From Acidobacteriota bacterium (GTDB lineage Bacteria; Acidobacteriota; Blastocatellia; Pyrinomonadales; Pyrinomonadaceae): DNA of 6,629 nt. A program made the translations under genes and the position numbers. The stretch is taken from contig QHXE01000098.1 in NCBI GenBank assembly GCA_003222835.1, positions 1 to 6,629 on the forward strand, read 5' to 3'. Below the pieces are notes generated by a model. It was not told where the DNA came from, searched no databases, and was given only the letters and a program-made list of their open reading frames with translations. Of the stretch, positions 1 to 6,079 are shown piece by piece. Numbering within the stretch: the first letter of the stretch is position 1; each line of letters begins with the position of its first letter.

Positions 1-1018
1 TGCGCACGCCCTCGATGGCCGAAATGCGATGGGTCGCATAACTCAGCAATTCGTGTTCATAGGCAGCCGCTTTTTCGCGACCGATAATATTCAGATAATC
101 AATCGCGGCGCCCAGGCCGATTTGCGAAGCGATAGCCGGCGTACCCGCCTCAAACTTATTTGGCAGATCCGCGTAAGTCGTCTTCTCAAACGTGACGCTC
201 TTGATCATATCGCCGCCGCCCTGAAACGGATTCATCTTTTCCAGTAAGTCCGCTTTGCCATAGACGACGCCGCTGCCCGTGGGCGCAAAAATCTTATGGC
301 CCGAGAAAGTGTAGAAATCACAATCCAGATCCTGTACATCGATCCGTGCATGCGGCGCCCATTGCGCGCCATCGATTAGAACCGGCGCCCCGTATTTGTG
401 CGCGCTCTCGATAATTTCTTTCACGGGAACGACGGAACCAAGCGCGTTGGAAACATGCGTGACGGCTACCAAGCTTGTTCTCTCATTCAATAGCGCCTGG
501 TATTCGTCCATGAGCAACTCGCCCGCATCGTTCATCGGAATCACGCGCAGCTTTGCGCCCTTCTCTTCACAGAGCATCTGCCACGGAACGATGTTGGCGT
601 GGTGCTCCAATGCGGAGATGATGATCTCATCACCTGCGCCGATGAACTTCCGGCCGTAGCCATGCATGACCAGATTGATGCCTTCGGTCGCGCCGCGCAC
701 GAAGATGCATTCCTTGACGTCGCGCGCGTTGATGAATCGCTTCACCTTCTCGCGCGCGCCTTCGTAAGCGGTCGTCGCTTTCATGCTGAGATAATGCACG
801 CCGCGATGGATATTTGAATGTTCCTGTTCGATATATTGGGCTCCGCGCTCAATTACCATCACCGGAACCTGCGAAGAAGCAGCATTGTCGAGATACACGA
901 GGGGCTTTCCGTTCACAGTCTGCCGCAGCACCGGAAAGTCTTTGCGAATGCGCTCGACATCCCAGCCGTTGCGCGGTCTAGGTTTAATCGGTATCAATTG
1001 TTCAAGTGTGGTTGCCAT
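1..1018 (-). CDS. sufS: SufS cysteine desulfurase, C-terminus cut by window edge
   Basis: This is a PLP-dependent group II cysteine desulfurase. It takes sulfur from L-cysteine, leaving alanine, and holds it as a persulfide for the SufBCD scaffold in the cytoplasm. Reading from the ATG at 1018 gives about 339 residues, collinear with SufS. Readable blocks are YLDNAASSQ, FVRGATEGINLV, EHHANIVPWQMLC, THVSNALGSVVPV and DGAQWAPH. The PLP-binding lysine is in FSGHK (about residue 242), followed by KFEAGTP. Compared with E. coli SufS (PLP lysine 226) the N-terminus is about 16 residues longer. The persulfide cysteine lies in the roughly 70 residues missing beyond the left edge, so it cannot be checked. 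The gene begins 14 bases after the protease gene, with only a weak GGTGA ribosome site, and is the last suf gene visible. No sufE or sufU partner is in the window. Identification is firm; only the 3' end is unknown. Confidence 0.97.
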   Translation of the reverse strand, partial: MATTLEQLIPIKPRPRNGWDVERIRKDFPVLRQTVNGKPLVYLDNAASSQVPVMVIERGAQYIEQEHSNIHRGVHYLSMKATTAYEGAREKVKRFINARDVKECIFVRGATEGINLVMHGYGRKFIGAGDEIIISALEHHANIVPWQMLCEEKGAKLRVIPMNDAGELLMDEYQALLNERTSLVAVTHVSNALGSVVPVKEIIESAHKYGAPVLIDGAQWAPHARIDVQDLDCDFYTFSGHKIFAPTGSGVVYGKADLLEKMNPFQGGGDMIKSVTFEKTTYADLPNKFEAGTPAIASQIGLGAAIDYLNIIGREKAAAYEHELLSYATHRISAIEGVR

Positions 1019-1032
1019 TTCACCGATCTTAA

Positions 1033-1398
1033 TTACGCCATCATCATGCGCGCCGGCTGAAGTGAGCGCTCAAATGGATTGAAGACCAAGCCAAGCTCTT
1101 CTAACGTCACGACGCCAAGCAGAGCCTGGTCTTGATTCTCACCTAACACCACGGGTGTGTGCCCGTCGCCCTGCGGCAACGCGATGAAACACTCGGAAAT
1201 ATCTCGCTCGATCTCGGTTCCATCGGCAAGAATGAACTTCATCCTGCGCTTTGGCGCTAGCCCAATCGATTTCCACTTTTCACTAGGCAAAACCGTGTAC
1301 TTGGCCCCGCTGTCTACTAGGAACTTTGCGGTCGCCTGTCTGCCTGCCGGCCCAGTCACGGTGCCTTCGATATAAGTAATGCCCACGAGTCGCCTCAA
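1033..1398 (-). CDS. Small clan AA (retropepsin-like) aspartic protease
   Basis: This is a 121-residue, single-domain protein of the retroviral-type aspartic protease fold. One catalytic aspartate per chain implies a homodimer for activity. The active-site motif VDSGA is at about residues 28-32 (catalytic D29), followed by YTVLP. A flap-like segment with ADGTEIERDI is at about 58-67. The second half ends in LLGVVTLEELGLVFNP (93-108), where the fold's conserved hydrophobic-Gly motif is expected. There is no signal peptide or membrane segment, so it is probably cytoplasmic. The predicted start is TTG, with GAGG five bases upstream overlapping the sufD stop. A GTG four codons later is also possible. 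It lies 7 bases after sufD and 14 before sufS, so it should be co-transcribed with the suf genes. It is not a standard SUF component; its substrate and any role in Fe-S assembly are unknown. Family assignment is good, function is open. Confidence 0.85.
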   Translation of the reverse strand: MRRLVGITYIEGTVTGPAGRQATAKFLVDSGAKYTVLPSEKWKSIGLAPKRRMKFILADGTEIERDISECFIALPQGDGHTPVVLGENQDQALLGVVTLEELGLVFNPFERSLQPARMMMA

Positions 1399-1405
1399 AG
1401 TAACC

Positions 1406-2749
1406 TCAGTCCAGTTCCGCGTGCAAACGGTTCAGAACCGTCGCATCAAGCTCTCGTCTGATCGAGTCGATCTTGATCTTCTCGATGACCTCTTCGGCAA
1501 AACCATACGTCAAGAGATTGCGCGCCAGTTCCGGCCTGATGCCACGGCTTTCGAGATAGAACATTTCGTCCGCTTCCAGTTGACCTATAGCGGCGCCATG
1601 CGCGCACTTCACGTCGTCGGCAAAAATTTCTAGCTGTGGCTTCGTATCCACGCGCGCTTCATTCGACAGCAGCAGGTTCTTGTTAGTTTGTTGCGCAACG
1701 GTTTGCTGGGCACCATGACGTACAAAGACTTTGCCATTGAAGACCGCGCGCGACTTCCCATCGAGGATGCCTTTGTAAAGTTGTTGGCTGCTGCAATGCG
1801 GCTGGCGATGGTCGATCATCGAATGCGTGTCTGTGTGCTGGTTGCCATCAACCATGTAAAACCCGTCAACCCAGCATTCTGCGCCTTCATGGTCCATCAC
1901 AACGTCGATGGTGTGACGCGAAAGCGCCGCACCCAGATTGATTGCCGTCGAATCGTAACTCGCGTTCGCTCCCAGTTCGGCATTCGTCGCGGCGACGTGA
2001 AAGGCGCTCGTGCTCTCGCGCTGCACTTTGAAGTGTTTCAAATGCGCGCCCGCGCCAAGCCGGACGTCGACGATTGCGTTCGTTAAATAGACGCTCTCGC
2101 CGAGACTTGCATAGCTCTCAATGATCGTCGCGGCGCTGTTTGCCTCGGCGGCAATCAGCACGCGCGGAAACGACGCCGGCGCATCTCCGTTGTGGGACGC
2201 GGATATGAATTGCAAATGAATCGGCGCTTTGACCGTAACGCCCTCAGGGACAAAGACGAACGCTCCGCTGGAGAACAGCGCGGTATTGAGAGCAGTGAAC
2301 CCATTTTCGTTGTCCGTTTCGTAGCGTTCGAAGCACTGGCGAATCCTTGCACCGTGCTGAGCAAGACCTAAAGCCTCTCCGATATCAATCACAAATACTC
2401 CGGCAGGAAGCGCTTCTAACGATGACAGACCCGGCTGAAGAATCCCGTTAACGAAAACCAATTGGCTATGCCGAACTTCGTCGTAAACAAACGATCCGAA
2501 GCCGTTATTGCTCGCGACGATCGTCGCACCTGCGAGTGCCGGGGTGAATTGAAGCTTCGCAATAGGCGCTACGTTTGTGTATTTCCATTCTTCTTCTTTG
2601 ACGCTCGGGAAACCGATGCGCTCAAAACGCGCAAACGCATCTTCGCGCGCGTGTCGCAGCCAAGACGGCTCGTCCTTACCCAACTTCTGCGGCAGCGCGC
2701 GAAACGCGGCCGCGTAAGCGCCTTCCTCTTTTGCTAATTGCAGTGACAT
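1406..2749 (-). CDS. sufD: SufD, Fe-S cluster scaffold subunit
   Basis: SufD pairs with SufB and SufC in the SufBC2D complex, on which nascent iron-sulfur clusters are built; it is also linked to iron delivery. The 447-residue product shows the expected plan. The N-terminal part contains SVKEEEWKYTNVAP. A long beta-helix region includes TALNTALFSSGAFVFVPEGV and the block with DTHSMIDHRQPHCSSQQLYKG. The C-terminal helical domain has DDVKCAHGAAIGQLE followed by FYLESRGI. Cys382 and His384 correspond to C358 and H360 of E. coli SufD; both lie at the same distance from the C-terminus (65 residues after the Cys). It starts with ATG only 2 bases after the sufC stop and has no strong ribosome site of its own, so translational coupling to sufC is likely. 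The protease gene follows 7 bases downstream. Length is slightly above the E. coli protein (423) because of the N-terminal half. Confidence 0.96.
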   Translation of the reverse strand: MSLQLAKEEGAYAAAFRALPQKLGKDEPSWLRHAREDAFARFERIGFPSVKEEEWKYTNVAPIAKLQFTPALAGATIVASNNGFGSFVYDEVRHSQLVFVNGILQPGLSSLEALPAGVFVIDIGEALGLAQHGARIRQCFERYETDNENGFTALNTALFSSGAFVFVPEGVTVKAPIHLQFISASHNGDAPASFPRVLIAAEANSAATIIESYASLGESVYLTNAIVDVRLGAGAHLKHFKVQRESTSAFHVAATNAELGANASYDSTAINLGAALSRHTIDVVMDHEGAECWVDGFYMVDGNQHTDTHSMIDHRQPHCSSQQLYKGILDGKSRAVFNGKVFVRHGAQQTVAQQTNKNLLLSNEARVDTKPQLEIFADDVKCAHGAAIGQLEADEMFYLESRGIRPELARNLLTYGFAEEVIEKIKIDSIRRELDATVLNRLHAELD

Positions 2750-2751
2750 TG

Positions 2752-3531
2752 CTAGCTCGCTTGCGGCGCAGCCATCGCGCCTGTTCCATTGCCGTTCTTC
2801 AGCCAGTCGTAACCCTTCTCTTCCAGTTCGAGCGCCAGTTCCTTGCCGCCCTCTTTGACAATCCGGCCGGCCGAAAGCACGTGTACGAAGTCAGGTGTAA
2901 TGTAATTAAGCAAACGCTGATAGTGCGTGACCAGAATCACGGCCTTGTTCGGATCATGAAGTTTGTTCACGCCTTCAGCGACGATTCTCAACGCGTCAAT
3001 GTCCAGACCTGAATCTGTTTCATCCAGCACCGACAGTTTCGGATCGAGCACGGCCATCTGAAGAATTTCGTTGCGCTTCTTCTCACCGCCGGAAAAGCCT
3101 TCGTTGACTGAGCGCGTCATGAAACTCGCTTCCATCTCAACGATCTTCGCCTTTTCCTTCAGCAAATCCTTGAATTCCAGCGGATCGAGTTCCTCTTGAC
3201 CCAGGTGCTTTTGCTTCTCGTTGTAAGCTAAACGCAGGAACTGCGCGTTCGAAACGCCGGGGACTTCGATCGGATATTGAAACGCCATGAAGACACCCTC
3301 GCGCGCGCGCACGTCAGGCGATAGATCCAGAAGGTTCTTGCCTTCGAACAGCACTTCGCCGCGCGTCACTTCGTACGATGGATGCCCAGCGAGCACCTTC
3401 GCCAGCGTCGATTTGCCCGAACCATTCGGACCCATGATGGCGTGCACTTCGCCCTTGTTAACTTTGAGGTCGATGCCTTTTAGGATTTCGTTGCCATCAA
3501 CCGATGCGTATAGATCGCGAATTTCTAACAA
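2752..3531 (-). CDS. sufC: SufC, ABC-type ATPase of the SUF complex
   Basis: SufC is the soluble ABC ATPase that binds SufB and SufD; ATP binding drives the rearrangement needed for cluster assembly. All nucleotide-binding elements are present in the 259-residue product: Walker [10 protein letters not shown] (K40), Q-loop FQYP (Q85), signature [11 protein letters not shown] (about 146-156), Walker B and D-loop [10 protein letters not shown] (D170, E171), and the switch histidine in VTHYQ (H203). These numbers match E. coli SufC. The start is TTG, giving the family's usual MLEIRDLYA beginning, with AAGGAG six bases upstream. An ATG five bases before the TTG is out of frame and ends after three codons, so it is not the start. 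The C-terminus carries a short low-complexity tail rich in Gly, Ala and Asn. A 94-base gap with a hairpin separates it from sufB, while sufD follows after 2 bases. Confidence 0.97.
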   Translation of the reverse strand: MLEIRDLYASVDGNEILKGIDLKVNKGEVHAIMGPNGSGKSTLAKVLAGHPSYEVTRGEVLFEGKNLLDLSPDVRAREGVFMAFQYPIEVPGVSNAQFLRLAYNEKQKHLGQEELDPLEFKDLLKEKAKIVEMEASFMTRSVNEGFSGGEKKRNEILQMAVLDPKLSVLDETDSGLDIDALRIVAEGVNKLHDPNKAVILVTHYQRLLNYITPDFVHVLSAGRIVKEGGKELALELEEKGYDWLKNGNGTGAMAAPQAS

Positions 3532-3537
3532 GTCATT

Positions 3538-3543
3538 CTCCTT
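3538..3543 (-). promoter_or_regulatory. Ribosome binding site of sufC (decides the TTG start)
   Basis: The minus strand reads AAGGAG here, six bases before the TTG at 3531. The out-of-frame ATG at 3534-3536 is only one base away, too close to use this site. The spacing therefore supports TTG as the true sufC start. Confidence 0.75.
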
Positions 3544-3565
3544 AATAAACTCTCAGCTCCCAGCG

Positions 3566-3604
3566 TTCAGCCGCCAGCTCGGAACAACAAAGCTGACGGC
3601 TGAA
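3566..3604. repeat. Hairpin-forming inverted repeat between sufB and sufC
   Basis: Two 14-base arms (3566-3579 and 3591-3604) are complementary at 13 of 14 positions around an 11-base loop. In the minus-strand transcript the one exception is a G-U pair, so the RNA hairpin would be unbroken. The surrounding sequence (about 3551-3620) is built from related CAGC/AGCTG and GACGGC units, which looks like an intergenic repeat rather than unique sequence. There is no U-run after it on the minus strand, so it does not look like a simple intrinsic terminator. It could stabilise or be a processing point of the sufB-sufC mRNA, or allow different sufB and sufCD levels; this is inference. Confidence 0.7.
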
Positions 3605-3625
3605 GACGGCCAGCTAACCGCCTGC

Positions 3626-5062
3626 TTACCCAATCGCGCCCTCGAGTTTCAGACCAAGCAGGCGCGTCGCTTCGACCGCAAACTCCATGGGGAGATGCAG
3701 AAAGACGTCTTTACAAAAACCGTTGATAATGAGCGAGACTGCATCCTCCTGCGAGATGCCGCGCTGCATTAGATAGAACAATTGCTCTTCACTGATGCGC
3801 GAAGTCGAAGCCTCATGTTCTACCTGCGAGCTGTTGTTCATCACTTCGATGTACGGGAACGTGTTGGCGCCGGCGTCCGAACCAATCAGCATCGAATCGC
3901 ACTGGGTATAGTTCCGCGCGTTCTCAGCCTTCGGCATAATCTTCACCAGTCCGCGATAGCTGTTGTTGGCATGGCCTGCCGAGATGCCTTTCGAAATGAT
4001 CGTCGAGCGCGTGTTCTTGCCGAGATGAATCATCTTGGTTCCGGTGTCGGCCTGCTGTGCATGATTCGTCAATGCCACCGAATAAAATTCTCCAATTGAA
4101 TTTTCGCCTTGCAAAATGCAGGACGGATACTTCCAGGTGATCGCCGAGCCGGTTTCGACCTGCGTCCAGGAGATCTTCGAGTCGCGGCCCGCGCACTTGC
4201 CCCGCTTGGTTACGAAGTTATAAATGCCGCCGCGGCCTTCCTCATCGCCGGCGTACCAGTTCTGCACTGTCGAGTACTTAATCTCCGCATTGTCGAGCGC
4301 GACCAACTCGACCACTGCCGCATGCAACTGATTGCGATCGAACTTCGGCGCCGTGCAGCCTTCGAGGTATGAAACATAAGCGCCTTCCTCGGCAACAATC
4401 AGCGTGCGTTCGAACTGGCCAGATTCAGAGTTGTTGATGCGAAAGTAAGTCGACAACTCCATCGGACAGCGCACTCCCTTGGGAATAAAGCAAAACGAGC
4501 CGTCCGAGAAGACCGCGCTGTTCAAGGCCGCAAAGAAATTATCATTCGTCGGCACGACCGAGCCCAGATACTTGCGAACAATTTCAGGATGCTCCCGCAC
4601 TGCTTCGCTGAACGAACAAAAGATCACCCCGTGCTTCTTCAGTTTTTCTTTGTAGGTCGTCGCGACAGAAACTGAGTCGAAAACCGCGTCGACCGCCACG
4701 CCTGCAAGCTGCTTTTGTTCCGATAAAGGAATGCCTAACTTGTCGAACGTGCGCAAAAGTTCGGGATCAACCTCATCCAGGCTTGCTTTCGCCGCTCTCT
4801 GCTTCGGCGCACTGTAATAGATCATGTCCTGATAGTTTACTTCCGGAAAAGCAAGGTTTGGCCAGTGGCGCGGCTCCTCCATGTGAAGCCAATTGCGATA
4901 GGCTTTCAGACGAAACTCGAGCATCCACTCGGGCTCGCTCTTTTTCTGTGAGATCAAACGAACCGTGTCCTCGCTCAATCCCCGCGGGATCGTCTCCGAC
5001 TCGATGTCGGTGACCCATCCGTACTTGTATTCCCTGTTTGTCAGTATCTCAGCAGTACTCAT
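3626..5062 (-). CDS. sufB: SufB, Fe-S cluster scaffold subunit
   Basis: SufB is the core scaffold subunit of the SufBC2D complex: it accepts persulfide sulfur and carries the nascent cluster. The 478-residue product is near the usual family length. Recognisable blocks include [13 protein letters not shown] near the N-terminus, [69 protein letters not shown] and [13 protein letters not shown]. The C-terminal block has QCDSML and QVEHEASTS. Cys388 and Glu417 match C405 and E434 of E. coli SufB: the spacing of 29 residues and the distance to the C-terminus (90 residues after the Cys) are the same. The ATG start has AAAGGA about six bases upstream. It is the first structural gene of the operon, downstream of the Rrf2 regulator gene and separated from it by a composite palindromic repeat. 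A promoter of its own is only weakly suggested. Confidence 0.98.
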   Translation of the reverse strand: MSTAEILTNREYKYGWVTDIESETIPRGLSEDTVRLISQKKSEPEWMLEFRLKAYRNWLHMEEPRHWPNLAFPEVNYQDMIYYSAPKQRAAKASLDEVDPELLRTFDKLGIPLSEQKQLAGVAVDAVFDSVSVATTYKEKLKKHGVIFCSFSEAVREHPEIVRKYLGSVVPTNDNFFAALNSAVFSDGSFCFIPKGVRCPMELSTYFRINNSESGQFERTLIVAEEGAYVSYLEGCTAPKFDRNQLHAAVVELVALDNAEIKYSTVQNWYAGDEEGRGGIYNFVTKRGKCAGRDSKISWTQVETGSAITWKYPSCILQGENSIGEFYSVALTNHAQQADTGTKMIHLGKNTRSTIISKGISAGHANNSYRGLVKIMPKAENARNYTQCDSMLIGSDAGANTFPYIEVMNNSSQVEHEASTSRISEEQLFYLMQRGISQEDAVSLIINGFCKDVFLHLPMEFAVEATRLLGLKLEGAIG

Positions 5063-5084
5063 TACTCATCCTTTGGTTTCACAG

Positions 5085-5114
5085 TTCCTAGTTCAACCTT
5101 TAGGTTGCTGTCTA
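5085..5114 (-). promoter_or_regulatory. Tentative sufB promoter with an internal dyad (possible operator)
   Basis: On the minus strand TAGACA (5114-5109, 5 of 6 matches to a -35 box) is followed after 18 bases by TAGGAA (5090-5085, 3 of 6 to a -10 box). Transcription would start near 5078, just before the sufB ribosome site. The spacer holds a perfect dyad, CAACCT-TT-AGGTTG (5094-5107), a typical place for a repressor. It also fits the CAAC-N6-GTTG pattern described for cyanobacterial SufR. The -10 box is poor, and the dyad also forms the outer end of the palindromic repeat described separately, so this call is weak. Confidence 0.3.
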
Positions 5115-5255
5115 CGTGTCAGTACCGCGAGCGGTAGCGACCGGATCTTATCGATCGCGTTTGATTAATGACGGTACCTATTCTCAAAGTACATTGTGTG
5201 ATCCGGTCGCTACCGCTCGCGGTACTGACACGAATCGCAAGCTAAAGCTTGAACT
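5090..5255. repeat. Composite palindromic repeat (REP/MITE-like) between the regulator gene and sufB
   Basis: The centre is a perfect 33-base inverted repeat: arms 5115-5147 and 5200-5232, spacer 52 bases. Outside each arm lies a 19-base unit, 5090-5108 and 5237-5255, and these two are again inverted copies of each other (17 of 19). Each unit holds its own 6-2-6 dyad: CAACCT-TT-AGGTTG on the left and CAAGCT-AA-AGCTTG on the right. The whole 166-base block is therefore a nested palindrome with short unpaired gaps of 6 and 4 bases. It has no coding capacity. It contains GTAG next to the GC-rich core, as REP sequences mobilised by RAYT transposases often do, but no transposase is nearby. It fills most of the space between the regulator stop and the sufB start, so a read-through transcript would carry a very stable hairpin. 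Confidence 0.8.
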
Positions 5256-5264
5256 CTAAACCCG

Positions 5265-5753
5265 TCAATGGGCCGTCCGCATCGATCCCAATCGATTGTG
5301 CAACTTTTGAATCTGATGCAAAGTGGCATCAACCTTAGCTTCCGTACCAACCAATTGCGCCAGCGTTATCTCTGACAACGCGTTTTGCACAATCTCATGT
5401 AAGCCGATGATCACCGGCCGGATGCCGCAGTCGCTCGTGTGAATGCATGCATCAAGAACGCCTGCGTGTGTCTTACAGAACCGATCCACGGTGTCTTCGT
5501 CTAGAATGCGAATGACTTCATTAAGCCGAATCTCCGCAGCGGGCCGGGCCAACGTGTATCCACCGTTCGCGCCGCGTTGTGATTGGACCAGTCCAGCCTT
5601 ATTCAAAATCCACATCAGCTTGCCCGCGTTGGAAACCGACAGACCTTCGCGCTCGGCGATCTGAGCGAGCGTCAAGGACTCGCCTTCAACCTCCGCGCGC
5701 GCAAGCTGAACCAGACAGCGCAAACCGTATTCTTCGTGAGCCGAAATCTTCAC
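5265..5753 (-). CDS. Rrf2-family (IscR/SufR-like) Fe-S responsive regulator
   Basis: This 162-residue protein is an Rrf2-family winged-helix transcription factor that most likely senses an iron-sulfur cluster and controls the suf operon it heads. The N-terminus MKISAHEEYGLRCLVQLA is typical of the family. A helix-turn-helix follows (about 28-52, TLAQIAEREGLSVSNAGKLMWIL), then the wing motif RGANGGYTLARP (60-71). After the dimerisation helix (LNEVIRILDED) come Cys93, Cys103 and Cys109, the likely cluster ligands. Their spacing, C-X9-C-X5-C, differs from IscR (C92, C98, C104), so it may be a SufR-like or separate subgroup. The start is GTG with no clear Shine-Dalgarno sequence, and no in-frame start lies upstream before the promoter. 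It sits 202 bases upstream of sufB in the same direction. Autoregulation is likely from family practice. The Rrf2 assignment is firm; the exact effector is inferred. Confidence 0.92.
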   Translation of the reverse strand: MKISAHEEYGLRCLVQLARAEVEGESLTLAQIAEREGLSVSNAGKLMWILNKAGLVQSQRGANGGYTLARPAAEIRLNEVIRILDEDTVDRFCKTHAGVLDACIHTSDCGIRPVIIGLHEIVQNALSEITLAQLVGTEAKVDATLHQIQKLHNRLGSMRTAH

Positions 5754-5784
5754 TCTGCGTTGGCTTTCTTCGAGATTCGCCCTG

Positions 5785-5812
5785 ATTATAGCATTCTTTA
5801 CTTTTTCGTCAA
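5785..5812 (-). promoter_or_regulatory. Sigma-70-type promoter of the Rrf2 regulator (and possibly the suf operon)
   Basis: On the minus strand TTGACG (5812-5807) and a consensus TATAAT (5790-5785) are 16 bases apart, and TGC before the -10 gives an extended -10 element. Transcription would start near 5778, giving a leader of about 25 bases before the GTG start at 5753. Just upstream and overlapping the -35 is AACCTAAACTTGAC. This resembles the AACCTAAAGGTTGA segment upstream of sufB and may be an operator for the regulator itself. Confidence 0.75.
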
Positions 5813-5870
5813 GTTTAGGTTAACTGTCGCTTTTAGAAGAAGATCGGACCTTCATCGGAAGTTCATCAGT

Positions 5871-5968
5871 CGTTACAGAACCGCGAGCGGTAGCGACCGG
5901 CCTGTTGTCTCATGCTGACTTCTTCAACGAGCAAAGGGCCGGTCGCTACCGCTCGCGGTTCTGTAACG
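5871..5968. repeat. Second long palindromic repeat, upstream of the regulator gene
   Basis: Two perfect 32-base complementary arms (5871-5902 and 5937-5968) surround a 34-base spacer. The arms share a 21-base core with the repeat at 5090-5255 (core copies at 5124-5144, 5203-5223, 5880-5900 and 5939-5959). The outer bases differ between the two elements but remain perfectly paired within each. It belongs to the same REP/MITE-like family and contains the same GTAG next to the GC-rich core. It lies between divergent genes, upstream of the regulator promoter, and may insulate the two directions or simply be a mobile intergenic repeat. Confidence 0.8.
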
Positions 5969-5989
5969 CTGGAGTGTTCTTCCTCCAGC
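5968..5989. other. Small stem-loop next to the second palindrome
   Basis: A 7-base stem, GCTGGAG (5968-5974) with CTCCAGC (5983-5989), closes an 8-base loop. It begins at the last base of the second palindrome's right arm. No T-run follows on either strand, so it is not a convincing terminator. The rest of the divergent region 5754-6079 holds the regulator promoter, the palindrome, and about 90 bases before the plus-strand gene in which only a weak promoter is visible. Confidence 0.4.
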
Positions 5990-6039
5990 CGACTCTTACT
6001 CTTGATTACACCCCAGGACGAATCCGCAGAACCGAGAGA

Positions 6040-6068
6040 TGTTCATCGACGCAGAACTTCGCTAGAAT
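6040..6068 (+). promoter_or_regulatory. Weak candidate promoter of the plus-strand gene
   Basis: TAGAAT (6063-6068, 5 of 6 to a -10 box) lies 17 bases after TGTTCA (a poor -35, 3 of 6). Transcription would start near 6075, leaving a leader of only about five bases before the ATG at 6080. That fits the lack of any Shine-Dalgarno sequence there, as in a nearly leaderless mRNA. The evidence is slight. Confidence 0.25.
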
Positions 6069-6079
6069 CTGAAAACAAA

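Noticed and set aside
1688..2086. Plus-strand open frame of 132 codons opposite sufD
   Set aside because: It is fully antisense to a well-conserved sufD and its translation is Arg/Val/Ala rich without family features, as expected for a shadow frame in GC-rich DNA.
3287..3772. Plus-strand open frame of 161 codons spanning the sufB-sufC gap
   Set aside because: It runs antisense across sufC, the hairpin repeat and the end of sufB, and has no recognisable domain; the opposite-strand genes are certain.
5115..5232. Intrinsic terminator of the regulator gene
   Set aside because: The stem is very strong, but it is long, has a 52-base spacer and no T-run on either strand; it fits a repeat element better than a terminator.
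5088..5258. Target-site duplication (CTA) flanking the composite repeat
   Set aside because: CTA occurs on both sides, but three bases are too few to separate from chance and the element's exact ends are uncertain.
5583..5918. Plus-strand open frame of 111 codons antisense to the regulator and running into its promoter and the second palindrome
   Set aside because: It overlaps the regulator, a strong minus-strand promoter and a repeat arm, and its product looks like random translation.
5115..5968. CRISPR array, from the repeated 21-base core
   Set aside because: The four core copies are arranged as two inverted pairs, not as regularly spaced direct repeats, and no cas gene is present.
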